Shown here: positions 35,381 to 44,651 of the stretch, one piece after another
Numbering within the stretch: the first letter of the stretch is position 1
Layout of the letters: each line of letters starts with the position of its first letter
Source of the DNA: Ruminococcus sp.
Lineage (GTDB): Bacteria > Bacillota_A > Clostridia > Oscillospirales > Ruminococcaceae
Length of the DNA stretch: 64,000 nt
NCBI GenBank assembly: GCA_017480485.1
Contig: JAFVAN010000003.1
Coordinates: forward strand, 36,763-100,762
Direction: 5' to 3'
The notes under the pieces: model-generated
Databases searched by the model: none
What the model saw: only the letters and a program-made list of their open reading frames with translations
What the model was told of the DNA's origin: nothing
Position numbers and translations under genes: made by a program

Positions 35381-36025
35381 TTACTCTTCTTCTTCGATGT
35401 CCCGATTATTGATGACCAGCCCGCCGCTCCTTGCGCGGATAGCCAGCTGCAAACGGCTCTTGAAGCCCGTCTTCTCCAGCATCTCGGAGATGTGGCGCTT
35501 CACGGTGCTTGCTGACATATGCAGCCTCTCGCCGATCTCCTTGTTGGATGCCCCCGAGACCAGCTCGCGCAGGACCGCGATCTCGCGCTCTGTCCGCTCT
35601 GTGCTGACAATGTTCCCGAACTGCACCGCAGGCGTCGCCATGGGGTAGACCGACTCGCCTGCCATCGTCCTTTCCATTATCTCCAGCAGGGGCTGCTCCT
35701 GCACCTCCTTGTGCTAAAGCTCTCGATGCCTATCTCTCTTGCCCTTTCAATGTAGCTTACCTCGGGCATAGATGTGACGAGCAGGATCTTGGTTTTGGGG
35801 CACTGCTCTTTTATTTGCTTTGCGGCATCGAGGCCGTCCATACCGCTGCCCATCACAACGTCCATGAGCACCAGGTCTATCCTTCCGACAAGGCACAGCT
35901 CCACGGCCCTTTCGGGGCTTTCCGCCATCCCCCGCGATCTCGAAGCGCTCCGAGCTTTTTACGGCAAGCTCAAACATCTGCCGTACCATTTTCTGATCGT
36001 CCGCGATCAATACTCTGTATGCCAT
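35381..36025 (-). pseudogene. NarL/LuxR-type response regulator, two frameshifts
   Basis: Read in three frames this is a complete NarL-type regulator. It starts MAYRVLIADDQKMVRQMFELA (ATG 36025), changes frame at a five-G run (35929-35933 on the plus strand), continues as MAESPERAVELC with phosphoacceptor in LVLMDVVMGSGMDG, and changes frame again near 35712-35717 before the LuxR helix-turn-helix (ASNKEIGERLHMSASTVKRHI). One extra base in the G run and one missing base at the second site would restore a single frame. It may be a true pseudogene or contain sequencing errors. Its start overlaps the kinase gene by 19 bases. Confidence 0.8.
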
Positions 36026-37076
36026 ATCATGTCCTCCTCTATGTGTTCGGGCAGCCTTAAAACAAGCTCGAACCGGGGTGCGCCGGAGATCTCAATAGTC
36101 CCGCCGATGCCCTCTGTCCTGCGCCGCAGGTTTGCAAGCCCGCCTGTTTCCTTAACGGGCACTTTGGGAGCCCTGCTGTTGTTTGTGAACCGCAGCACAT
36201 AGCCCATATCCGTTTTCTCCGAAGATATATAGGCCGCATCCCCCTCGGCGTGGCGGATAACGTTTGTAACGTGGACGGTTATTGCCGAGTCGATAACAGG
36301 CACCAGCTCTTCCTCCTCGGGCAGCTTGCCTGTAAGCTCTATCCTTACTCCCAGCCCCTCTGCGTGGTGAAGACTGATGAAATAGGGCTGCTGCCACTGC
36401 TCCACCTGCTCGTTTTTCAGCATTGCAATATTCATCTTCCAAAGTGACAGCATTTCCTCCCTGTCCACACTGTCATGGGAGGTCAGATACCGCTTTGTCA
36501 TGAGCAGTATAAATTCGCCCATCGTTACAGTGAAGACCCATATCACCACAAGATAATATAGCCAGTTGTAATCGACTGTCCCGCTGTAATCGTCCATGTC
36601 TCTAAAGCGGAGCAGGAAATGATGTATGTCGTTGGAAAGCACACCGAGCATGAGCAGTATCGCCACGGCCCAAAGCACTTTTATCCCAACGGGCGTTTTC
36701 TTTCGTTCGCCCTTTCCCACAAGGGCCGCAGCATCCAGCGTGAGCATTGGCATGGCAATATAGGGGATGTAGTAGAGATACCACATATAGCGGTCTATGG
36801 TCAGCGAGTGGACGAAGAGGAAATATCGGCATATTCGGACAATGAACAGCCCAAACAGGAAGGCAGAGATGGCGATGATGTCCCTTCTGATGCGCTTGTG
36901 GACGATGCGAAGGAACACCGACGCGCCCCACCCGATATAAATAAGCAGTACATTACAGAGGAAAGCCCCGCAATACGATCTGTGGTCTGGACCAGGATGC
37001 TCATAACAGCAGCCAACAGATAAAATATCAGGAAAGCTATAGTGAAATTGCGCTCGGTCCTGCTGATATGGAGCAT
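36007..37076 (-). pseudogene. Sensor histidine kinase, frameshifted near its N-terminus
   Basis: The natural start appears to be ATG 37076 (MLHISRTERNFTIAFLIFYLL). The frame changes at a four-G run (36966-36969 on the plus strand); one more G would join it to a membrane segment and the rest of the protein. About six membrane helices precede a degenerate dimerisation region and an ATPase domain with N-box VTNVIRHAEGDAAY and TGGLANLRRRTEGIGG. The kinase and its NarL-type partner both carry frameshifts, so the pair is either dying or mis-sequenced. Confidence 0.75.
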
Positions 37077-37200
37077 AAGCTGTCTTCCTTTGCGTTTTTT
37101 ATCATTGTAACATATTCTGACAGCTTTTTCAAGTCAAAGGCGGAAGATCAGCTTGATGCCAGCCGTGTTTTATTTTTGTCTGATTTTTTCTAAAAAAGCC

Positions 37201-37229
37201 TTGACAAAAGTTAGTGAACGGAGTATACT
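37201..37229 (+). promoter_or_regulatory. Promoter of the tetR-ABC exporter operon
   Basis: TTGACA (37201-37206) and TATACT (37224-37229) are 17 bp apart. It drives the TetR gene and probably the exporter genes. Confidence 0.8.
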
Positions 37230-37241
37230 TATATGCGTTGG

Positions 37242-37254
37242 TGAACAACGTTCA
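37242..37254. promoter_or_regulatory. TetR operator-like palindrome
   Basis: TGAAC-AAC-GTTCA lies just after the predicted start of transcription, with another TGAAC half-site inside the promoter spacer (37215-37219). It is likely the autorepression site of the TetR protein. The 3-bp centre is shorter than that of a LexA box. Confidence 0.6.
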
Positions 37255-37293
37255 TTAAACTGCTGCTCATTCTCGGGCCGAGGGGGGATACTT

Positions 37294-37896
37294 ATGCCGA
37301 GAGATAAGACCAAAAGCCACGAAAGGATAATCGAGGCGGCCAAAAAGGAGTTTCTTGAATACGGCTATGCAGACGCCTCTCTGCGGCGGATCGCGGCGAA
37401 TGCAGGAATTCAGGTAGGCGGGCTTTACAATCACTTTGCCAGCAAGGACGAGATGTTTGAAGCCCTTGTGGAGCCTGCGGTAAAGGAATTCAACAAGCTG
37501 TACCGCGATATTGAAGGGGAATATTTTGACGACACCCAGGCCCATGAATGGGAGAGCAAGAGCGAAGTTACCAGAGTGATGGAGCTTATCTATGAGCATT
37601 ATGATGAGTTCAGGCTGCTGATACTCGGCTCTCAGGGAACGAGGTACGAGGACCTAAAGCACGAGATCGCGCTGCTGGAGGAAAGCGCCACGCTGCGCTA
37701 TCTCGACGAGCTGCGCAGGCGGGGCTGCAAAGTCAAGGCTGTTGACCACACCGAATTCCATCTGCTGACCACGGCGTATGTTGAGGCGTTCTTCCAGCCG
37801 CTGATACACGGCCTTGACAGGGAAAAAGCAATGCACTACGCCAAAACTCTTGAGGAGTTTTACCAGCCCGCATGGAAGAGCTGGCTGGGGATATAA
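37294..37896 (+). CDS. TetR/AcrR-family regulator of the exporter
   Basis: 200 residues from ATG 37294 (MPRDKTKSHERIIE), with a G-rich site 8 bases before; the open frame upstream covers the promoter and is not used. The helix-turn-helix is ASLRRIAANAGIQVGGLYNHFASKDEMF. The C-terminal domain is a usual TetR ligand pocket. It is 90 bp ahead of two ABC exporter genes on the same strand, the classic arrangement of an efflux pump repressor. Confidence 0.9.
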   Translation: MPRDKTKSHERIIEAAKKEFLEYGYADASLRRIAANAGIQVGGLYNHFASKDEMFEALVEPAVKEFNKLYRDIEGEYFDDTQAHEWESKSEVTRVMELIYEHYDEFRLLILGSQGTRYEDLKHEIALLEESATLRYLDELRRRGCKVKAVDHTEFHLLTTAYVEAFFQPLIHGLDREKAMHYAKTLEEFYQPAWKSWLGI

Positions 37897-37986
37897 AATA
37901 TGTAACAATGCCTCGCTGCAAAGGCGGGGCATATATAAGGCTCACGAGTTTGCGAAAGCTAACAGATAGAACAGGAGGACTTCTAA

Positions 37987-39771
37987 ATGGAAGAAACACA
38001 GAAAACGCAAACCGGGGCCACAGATCAGCAGGTGCTTAACAAAAACACCTTTAGCTGGCTGTGGGCGTTCACAAAGGGAAAACGCGGCGCATATCTTTTG
38101 AGCGTAACGCTGGCTCTGCTGGGCGTTGCGTGTATGCTGCTGGCATATATCTGCCTTGCAGCGCTGATAAGAGAGCTGGTAACGGGCGAGCATGAGCTTG
38201 GGTTTTATGTCAGGAGATGTGTGCAGATAGGTGTTCTGTGGGTGCTTCGCTATACGTTCCACGGTTTTTCCACCTATACCTCTCATGGGGCGACCTTTGG
38301 GCTTATCGGAAATGCCCGAAAGCAGCTGCTCAAAAAGCTCAGCACCATGCCCCTTGGTGCGGTGCAGGCGCGGTCCTCGGGAGAGTACAAGAACATAATC
38401 TGTGACAGAGCCGACCAGGTGGAGCCCACACTGGCACACGTCGTTCCTGAGTTCACTGCCAATATCATCGGCGCTATCTGTATGTTCATATATATGATGA
38501 GCATAGACTGGCGGGTGGGCCTGTGGCAGCTGATATGTATCCCCGCAGGCTTTGCAGCCTTTGCGGTGATGATGTCCTCCACGCCAAAATACTATCCTGA
38601 CACGATAAAAAAGACCAGAGCTCTGAACGCCACGGCGGTTGAGTATATCGGAGGGATAGAGGTCATCAAGGCCTTCGGTCAGAGCAAGACCTCCTACGGC
38701 AAATTTGAAAAGGCCGCAAGGGAGGGGGCCGACTGCTTCATCAACTGGATGCAGAAGGAGAACTTCTGGCAGAATTTCGGTATGGCCTGCTTTCCCGCAA
38801 CGATGCTGGGGCTGCTGCCCGCGGGCGTGTTCTACTGCCTTAACGGCAGCCTTGCAGCGGCTGACCTGATCGTGCTCGTCATCCTTTCCTTCGGAACGGT
38901 GACACCCCTTGTGACGGTATTCAGCTATATGGACGATATCTCAAAGGTCGGGGAGATAATCAGCGACATGGCAGATGTTATGGACGAGAGTGATATGCTG
39001 CGCCCCGACAGCAGCAGCGCCGAGCCTAATGGCCACGGCATCTCCCTTAAAGACGTTCATTTCACCTACAAGGACTCCGAGGTCCTGCACGGCATAAGCA
39101 TGGAGATAGAGGACGGCACGGTCAACGCCTTGGTGGGGCCCTCGGGCTCGGGCAAATCAACTATCGCCAGACTTGTTGCCTCTCTCTGGGACGTGGACTC
39201 CGGCGAGATCAGGATAGGCGGTGTGAACATCAAGGATATGCCCCTTTCGGAATATAACAGACAGATCGCTTATGTTTCGCAGGAGAACTATCTTTTTGAC
39301 CTGACGGTAATGGACAACATCCGCATGGGCAGGGACGGAGCCACCGACGAGGAGGTAATGGAGGCTGCCAAAAAATGCGGCTGCCACGATTTCATAATGT
39401 CCCTTGAAAAGGGCTATCAGACGGTCTGCGGCGGCTCGGGAGGGCATCTCTCGGGAGGCGAGCGGCAGCGGATATCCATAGCAAGGGCAATGCTCAAGGA
39501 TGCGCCCATAGTCATCCTTGACGAGGCCACCAGCTACACTGACCCCGAGAGCGAGGCAGTTATCCAAAGCGCCCTTTCCCGCCTGACCGCAGGCAAGACG
39601 CTGATAGTTATCGCCCACAGGCTTTCGACCATCGCCGATGCGGACAGGATATTCCTGATAAACAACGGCAATGTAGAGGCCTCGGGTACTCAGCAGGAGC
39701 TGCTGCAAAGCAGCCAGCTCTACAGGACCATGTGGGAAAACCACACCGCAGCAAGAAGGGAGGAAGCATAA
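37987..39771 (+). CDS. ABC exporter, first half-transporter
   Basis: 594 residues: six membrane helices (~35-310) and an ATPase domain. Walker A is GPSGSGKST at 384-392, the signature LSGGERQRISIARAML, and Walker B VILDEATSYTDPE with the catalytic Glu. The last base of its stop codon is the first base of the next start (TAATG), so the two half-transporters are made in equal amounts and should form a heterodimer. Substrate unknown; the TetR neighbour suggests a drug or host compound. Confidence 0.93.
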   Translation: MEETQKTQTGATDQQVLNKNTFSWLWAFTKGKRGAYLLSVTLALLGVACMLLAYICLAALIRELVTGEHELGFYVRRCVQIGVLWVLRYTFHGFSTYTSHGATFGLIGNARKQLLKKLSTMPLGAVQARSSGEYKNIICDRADQVEPTLAHVVPEFTANIIGAICMFIYMMSIDWRVGLWQLICIPAGFAAFAVMMSSTPKYYPDTIKKTRALNATAVEYIGGIEVIKAFGQSKTSYGKFEKAAREGADCFINWMQKENFWQNFGMACFPATMLGLLPAGVFYCLNGSLAAADLIVLVILSFGTVTPLVTVFSYMDDISKVGEIISDMADVMDESDMLRPDSSSAEPNGHGISLKDVHFTYKDSEVLHGISMEIEDGTVNALVGPSGSGKSTIARLVASLWDVDSGEIRIGGVNIKDMPLSEYNRQIAYVSQENYLFDLTVMDNIRMGRDGATDEEVMEAAKKCGCHDFIMSLEKGYQTVCGGSGGHLSGGERQRISIARAMLKDAPIVILDEATSYTDPESEAVIQSALSRLTAGKTLIVIAHRLSTIADADRIFLINNGNVEASGTQQELLQSSQLYRTMWENHTAARREEA

Positions 39772-41519
39772 TGTACCGCACACTGAAAAAGTTCTTTGAC
39801 TTCTGCGGAGAGAAGGAACGCAAGCAGTTTTACCTCTCCATATTCTTGGGCGTGTTCAACGCTTTCTTCATTGCAATGAGGATACCCGCGGTCTATGTGG
39901 TCATTAAGGCGCTGCTCGAGGGCGTGCTTTCCAAAAAGACCGCGTATATAGCTGTTGGCATCATTGCCGCTTCTATCATTTTGCAGACGCTTGTAACAAT
40001 GAAGACCACCATGCTCCAGACCAGAGGCGGCTACAACACCTCCGCCTTCAAGCGGCTGGAGATCGCCGAGCATCTCAGATATGTGCCTATGGGCTATTTC
40101 AACAGCGAGGGCCTTGGCAAGGTGACCTCCATAACCACAAATACAATGGAAAGTCTTTCCAACATTGCAACAAGGTGCGTGATGGTGGTAACAAAGGGCA
40201 TCATATCAACTCTTGTCATTACTGTGTTTATGATCTTCTTCAATGTGTGGATCGGGCTCGTGGCGCTTGCAACAATGGTCATATATCTTATCGGTACGGA
40301 GCTTATGATACGCGCCGTGAGCAAGGATTCGGACAGCGCCGTCAAGGCTCAGGATAAGATGGTGTCAAGGATACTGGAATATGTAAGAGGCATTGCCGAG
40401 ATCAGGAACTACGATCTCTTCGGCAAAAGCGTCACCAACGTTGATGAGCCCATAGACGAGTTTACAATACGCAGCACCCGTATGGAAACGGTGTATGAGG
40501 TCGCCATGTTCTTCCTTAGCATACTTAACAAGCTCTCGGGCGTTGTGATGATAGTTATGAGCATCTCGTTTTATCTGAGCGGCTCTATGAGTCTTGTATA
40601 TGCGGTGATGATGATAATATGCTCCTTTATGATATTTGAGTCCCTCGACCAGGTCGGCGCCTTCAACGGCCTTACAAGGACCATCGAGAACTGCGTTGAC
40701 AAGGCCAATGAAGCGCTTTCGTCTCCTACCATGGACATCGACGGAAAGGAGCTTACACCTAAAGATCTGACCCTGACTGTCAAGAATGTGGATTTCTCCT
40801 ACGATAAGCGGAAGATCATCGACGGCGTTTCCTTTGAGATCCCCGAAAGGACTACGGCAGCCTTTGTTGGCCCCTCCGGCGGCGGAAAGACCACTATCAC
40901 CCAGCTGCTGGCTCGTTTCTGGGACGTTGACAGCGGACAGGTGCTCCTCGGCGGAACAGACGTAAGGGAATACAGCTACGACAGCCTGATGAAAAATTTC
41001 GCATTCGTATTCCAGAATGTATATCTTTTCAGCGATACGGTGGAGAATAATATCCGCTTCGGAAAGCCCAATGCAAGCAGGGAAGAGGTCATCAAAGCTG
41101 CGAAGGCCGCCTGCTGTCATGATTTTATCATGCAGCTCCCCGACGGCTATGATACAGTCATCGGCGAGGGCGGTGCCAGCCTTTCCGGCGGAGAACGTCA
41201 GCGCATCTCCATAGCAAGAGCCATTATGAAGGACGCTCCAATAATCATTCTTGACGAGGCGACGGCGAACGTTGACCCTGAAAATGAAAACCTGCTGATG
41301 AAAGCGGTAGACAGCCTTACAAAGGAAAAGACGGTCATCATGATAGCCCACAGACTGAAAACTGTGGAGAACGCCGACCAGATCTTTGTTATAGATCACG
41401 GCAGGATAGCCCAGCACGGAAGGCACGATGAGCTGTTGAAGGAGGATGGCATCTACAGACGGTTCATAGGCGAGAGAAAGCAGGCCTCCGGCTGGAGGAT
41501 AAGCAGCCGCTCGGTATAA
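39771..41519 (+). CDS. ABC exporter, second half-transporter
   Basis: 582 residues from ATG 39771. Six membrane helices are followed by an ATPase with Walker A GPSGGGKTT (from G367), signature LSGGERQRISIARAI and Walker B IILDEATANVDPE. Both ATP sites of the predicted heterodimer look canonical, unlike many heterodimeric exporters where one is degenerate. It ends the TetR-exporter operon before a terminator. Confidence 0.93.
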   Translation: MYRTLKKFFDFCGEKERKQFYLSIFLGVFNAFFIAMRIPAVYVVIKALLEGVLSKKTAYIAVGIIAASIILQTLVTMKTTMLQTRGGYNTSAFKRLEIAEHLRYVPMGYFNSEGLGKVTSITTNTMESLSNIATRCVMVVTKGIISTLVITVFMIFFNVWIGLVALATMVIYLIGTELMIRAVSKDSDSAVKAQDKMVSRILEYVRGIAEIRNYDLFGKSVTNVDEPIDEFTIRSTRMETVYEVAMFFLSILNKLSGVVMIVMSISFYLSGSMSLVYAVMMIICSFMIFESLDQVGAFNGLTRTIENCVDKANEALSSPTMDIDGKELTPKDLTLTVKNVDFSYDKRKIIDGVSFEIPERTTAAFVGPSGGGKTTITQLLARFWDVDSGQVLLGGTDVREYSYDSLMKNFAFVFQNVYLFSDTVENNIRFGKPNASREEVIKAAKAACCHDFIMQLPDGYDTVIGEGGASLSGGERQRISIARAIMKDAPIIILDEATANVDPENENLLMKAVDSLTKEKTVIMIAHRLKTVENADQIFVIDHGRIAQHGRHDELLKEDGIYRRFIGERKQASGWRISSRSV

Positions 41520-41532
41520 ACTGAGCTAAGAA

Positions 41533-41562
41533 AAAGAAGTCGGGTCTCCGGCTTCTTTTTTT
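41533..41562 (+). terminator. Terminator of the exporter operon
   Basis: AAGAAGTCGG...CCGGCTTCTT forms a stem with a GTCT loop followed by a T run. Confidence 0.85.
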
Positions 41563-41573
41563 GAGATCAAATA

Positions 41574-41602
41574 TTGACGTTTGGTAATGAGTGTGCTATA
41601 AT
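41574..41602 (+). promoter_or_regulatory. Promoter of the acetyltransferase/methyltransferase group
   Basis: TTGACG (41574-41579) and TATAAT (41597-41602) are separated by 17 bp. Confidence 0.8.
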
Positions 41603-41611
41603 AATATTGAG

Positions 41612-41646
41612 TTAGCGGCGGCTAATCGACTACGAGGAGCGCCGCT
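41612..41646. promoter_or_regulatory. Operator-like palindrome and leader hairpin
   Basis: TTAGC-GGCG-GCTAA (41612-41625) lies directly after the predicted start of transcription. Its left arm overlaps AGCGGCG (41614-41620), which can also pair with CGCCGCT (41640-41646). The TTAG-N6-CTAA pattern is shared with 19840-19853. Confidence 0.55.
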
Positions 41647-41693
41647 GATCCAGTGCATTACAATGTTCATATAAACCGAAAGGAAGAAGAAAT

Positions 41694-42314
41694 ATGAGAA
41701 GAATAAAAGCACTACCTAAGGAAAAGCTCGACGAGATCGCAGGGCTTATCGGCGAATCCTTCTGGGACTATCCGTATGAAGAGGGAGAGGGCGGGCTAAA
41801 GCCCTTCTTTGCCAGCAAGCAGGCAATGTCGGACTATATGCGGACCTTAGTGGTGGCAGGGATAGAGAGCGGCACCTTTTACAGCACCGACGGCGGTGAG
41901 GGCTATATCCTCATAACCGATACCGAGGGCAACCACCCGGGGTTTTTCAGCATCGTGAAAATGGTGATGGGCATGAAAAAGGCCATGGGTGGCTGGCGGA
42001 AGCTGTTTACCTTCCTTGAGACCGCCAACTGCGGCGATGAGACTCTGGAGGAGCGCTTTAAGGATCAGAAGCGGAAGTATGTAAAGGTCGAGATGCTCAT
42101 CGTTACGAAGGAGCATCAGGGCCAGGGCTATATGAGAAGGCTGCTGAACTTTGCATTTAAGATGGCCGAAAAGAAGGGCTGCCCTTGCATCCTCGACACG
42201 GACGCAAAGGGCAAGTGCGACAGGTACATCCACCTTGGAATGAAGCTTGAGCAGACAAGGCAAGCGGCGGGCGTCAAGGTCTACGATCTGATCTATGATA
42301 AAGAAAACGGGTAA
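41694..42314 (+). CDS. GNAT-family N-acetyltransferase
   Basis: 206 residues. The acetyl-CoA loop is VTKEHQGQGYMRRLL (Q/R-x-x-G-x-G/A type) near residue 140, followed by the usual C-terminal strand 'YIHLGMKLEQ'. The N-terminal half begins MRRIKALPKEKLDEIAGL. It probably acetylates a small amine or toxin. It opens a set with three methyltransferases downstream, after a promoter with its own operator. Confidence 0.85.
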   Translation: MRRIKALPKEKLDEIAGLIGESFWDYPYEEGEGGLKPFFASKQAMSDYMRTLVVAGIESGTFYSTDGGEGYILITDTEGNHPGFFSIVKMVMGMKKAMGGWRKLFTFLETANCGDETLEERFKDQKRKYVKVEMLIVTKEHQGQGYMRRLLNFAFKMAEKKGCPCILDTDAKGKCDRYIHLGMKLEQTRQAAGVKVYDLIYDKENG

Positions 42315-42443
42315 GGCTGTTTGTGCATAACAGGATCACAGAGGAGCAAAGAAAAAAGCCTTCGTTATTCGGCGGGCTGATGGTGATATCTAAAAAGCAT
42401 CTGCTAAATACGGACAAGAGAATAAAAACTGGAGGAATAAAAA

Positions 42444-43232
42444 ATGAGTGCGAACTACAAAAATTGGATACCTAACGGGATGGTAACAGGGTTTATCGCA
42501 GGGACGGCTGTACTTGCGGGAGGAACGGCGGCTGCTGCGGTCTTCGGCAAAAAGCTGGGCAAAGCTCAGAAGCCTGTTACGGCTGCTCTTGCCGTTGGCG
42601 CTGTGGGTGCCTCCGCGGCGACACTTTGGCTAAAGATATGTCAGGACAGATATTCCTACACAGGCACAAGGCAGCTTTCAAAACAGATAGTCGAGGGCAC
42701 TGCGGAATATGTCGAGCTGCCCGAGGGCGGGCTCTGCCTTGATGTGGGCTGCGGCAGCGGAGCGCTGACTATCGCCGTGGCAAAAAGAAATCCCCAAGCG
42801 AAGCTGATCGGTATAGACCGCTGGGGTAAGGAGTATGCCTCCTTCAGCAAGGAGCTATGCGAGAGCAACGCCTGTGAAGAGGGTGTGACCAACACCGAAT
42901 TCAGGCAGGGCGACGCCGTCAAGCTGGACTTCCCTGACGAGACCTTTGACGCCGTCACCAGCAACTATGTTTATCACAACATCCCCAGCAGGGACAGACA
43001 GACAATACTGCGGGAGACCCTGCGTGTGCTGAAAAAGGGCGGCACCTTTGCCATCCACGATATAATGTCAAAGGCAAAATACGGAGATATGCAGAAATTT
43101 GCCGATGAGCTTAGGTCAGAGGGCTTTGAGAATGTTGAGCTTATCGACACCACCAAGGGCAAGTTCATGTCTCCCGCAGAAGCCGTGCTGATGGGGCTTT
43201 CGGGGTCGTCACTTTTAGTTGGAAGAAAATAG
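42444..43232 (+). CDS. Membrane-tethered class I methyltransferase
   Basis: 262 residues. Two small hydrophobic helices (~12-35 and ~42-65) precede a methyltransferase domain with motif I CLDVGCGSGALTIAV (~98-112), LIGIDRWGKEY, GDAVKLDFPDETFDAV and VLKKGGTFAIHDI. The membrane helices suggest the active site faces the cytoplasm near the membrane, perhaps acting on a lipid or hydrophobic compound. It lies 129 bp after the acetyltransferase and 14 bp before the next methyltransferase. Confidence 0.85.
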   Translation: MSANYKNWIPNGMVTGFIAGTAVLAGGTAAAAVFGKKLGKAQKPVTAALAVGAVGASAATLWLKICQDRYSYTGTRQLSKQIVEGTAEYVELPEGGLCLDVGCGSGALTIAVAKRNPQAKLIGIDRWGKEYASFSKELCESNACEEGVTNTEFRQGDAVKLDFPDETFDAVTSNYVYHNIPSRDRQTILRETLRVLKKGGTFAIHDIMSKAKYGDMQKFADELRSEGFENVELIDTTKGKFMSPAEAVLMGLSGSSLLVGRK

Positions 43233-43246
43233 AGCGGAGGATAACT

Positions 43247-43870
43247 ATGGGACTGTTCAAGGATTATGTAAACCAGACAAGAAAGCCGGAGGGCAAGCTT
43301 GGCAAAATGATGATAAAGGGTATGAACTCCGGTCACGCCAAAATGGCGGACTGGGGGCTTTCGCACCTTAAAAAGACTCAGCCTGCAAGGATAGCCGAGC
43401 TTGGCTGCGGCGGTGGACGCAACGCAGGGGAGCTTTTGAAAAAGTACCCCGAGGCTAAGGTCACGGCTATCGACTATTCGCCGCTGTCGGTAGAGCAGGC
43501 TGCGGAGTACAACAGGGCTATGATAGATGCGGGCAGGTGCGAGGTCCTGCAGGGCGATGTTTCTGAACTTACACTTGAAAAGGAAAGCTATGACCTTGCC
43601 ACAGCCTTTGAAACTATTTATTTCTGGCCGGGGCTTGAAAAATGCTTTTCGCAGGTGGCGGGAATACTCAAGTCGGGCGGTATTTTTATGATAGTCAACG
43701 AGTCGGACGGGACCGACAAGACCAGTCTGAAATTTGAAAAGATCATCGACGGCATGAAGTGCTACACCGCAGAGGAGATAGAGTCGGCTTTAAAAACGGC
43801 AGGCTTTTCGGCGGTCAAGGTCGATCATCATCAGGCGAAGCCGTGGATAACTGTTATTGCAAAAAAGTGA
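43247..43870 (+). CDS. Class I methyltransferase, paralogue 1
   Basis: 207 residues. N-terminus MGLFKDYVNQTRKPEGKLGKM, motif I IAELGCGGGRNAGELL, then VTAIDYSPLSVEQA, GDVSELTL and ILKSGGIFMIVNE. Soluble, substrate unknown. Similar in layout to the next gene, so the pair arose by tandem duplication. Confidence 0.88.
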   Translation: MGLFKDYVNQTRKPEGKLGKMMIKGMNSGHAKMADWGLSHLKKTQPARIAELGCGGGRNAGELLKKYPEAKVTAIDYSPLSVEQAAEYNRAMIDAGRCEVLQGDVSELTLEKESYDLATAFETIYFWPGLEKCFSQVAGILKSGGIFMIVNESDGTDKTSLKFEKIIDGMKCYTAEEIESALKTAGFSAVKVDHHQAKPWITVIAKK

Positions 43871-43897
43871 CCGGCGGTCTGCGATCAGGAGGATAAT

Positions 43898-44494
43898 ATG
43901 AGCTTTACAGATAATTTTGGAAACCCCAAGGGGCTTATCGGCAGAATGATGCTGGTGACTATGGACAGAGAGCATCTTCCAATGGCAGAATGGGCGCTTG
44001 AGCAGCTAAAGATACCCCAGGAGGGATACATACTTGATATTGGCTGCGGCGGTGGATATAACATAAAGCGTATGCTTGGCATGAGCGAAAAGGGCAAGCT
44101 TATCGGGCTCGACATTTCGGAGGAAAGCGTCAGAAAAGCCCAAAAGGTCAACAGCGCCGAGCTTGGCAAAAGAGTTAAAATAATACAAGGCAGCGCCGAA
44201 AAGCTGCCCTGCAAGCCTGAAAGCGTCAGCCTTGTGACCGCCTTTGAGACCGTGTTCTTCTGGAAGGATGTTGATCTGGCCTTTCGGAATATTTACGGAT
44301 GCCTGAAAAATGGCGGCTGCTTTGCTGTGATACACAATTACGGTGACCCGAAGGTCGATTGGAAGAAGAAGGTCCCCTGCATGACAAGGTATACCGCAGA
44401 GGAGATAAAGGAGAAAATGGAGGCCGCAGGGTTTTCCGATATTACGGTCAATAAGAAGGATAACCTGTTTCTCGTCTGCGGGATGAAGGCATAG
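43898..44494 (+). CDS. Class I methyltransferase, paralogue 2
   Basis: 198 residues. N-terminus MSFTDNFGNPKGLIGRMML corresponds to the preceding gene's N-terminus; motif I is ILDIGCGGGYNIKRML, then LIGLDISEESVRKAQ and CLKNGGCFAVIHN. The GGAGG site lies in the 27-bp gap after the previous gene. Confidence 0.88.
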   Translation: MSFTDNFGNPKGLIGRMMLVTMDREHLPMAEWALEQLKIPQEGYILDIGCGGGYNIKRMLGMSEKGKLIGLDISEESVRKAQKVNSAELGKRVKIIQGSAEKLPCKPESVSLVTAFETVFFWKDVDLAFRNIYGCLKNGGCFAVIHNYGDPKVDWKKKVPCMTRYTAEEIKEKMEAAGFSDITVNKKDNLFLVCGMKA

Positions 44495-44499
44495 GTTGA

Positions 44500-44538
44500 A
44501 AAGAGGGCTTCGCTATACTGTGAAGCCCTCTTTATTTT
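44500..44538 (+). terminator. Terminator after the methyltransferase group
   Basis: AAAGAGGGCTTC pairs with GAAGCCCTCTTT around a 10-base loop, then a T run. Confidence 0.9.
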
Positions 44539-44651
44539 TTGCCGCAGATAAGCGAGCCGTATTCAGAAGTGTAGCATCGGGGCGAGCTTGCTGCCCCGGT
44601 CTGTTCCGGCTGTCTGAACTGTTTTTTCGATCGCGGAGACAGTCCCGATGT

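Noticed and set aside
37242..37254. LexA box
   Set aside because: TGAAC-AAC-GTTCA has a 3-bp centre, whereas Firmicutes LexA boxes have four bases between GAAC and GTTC; it fits the adjacent TetR gene better.
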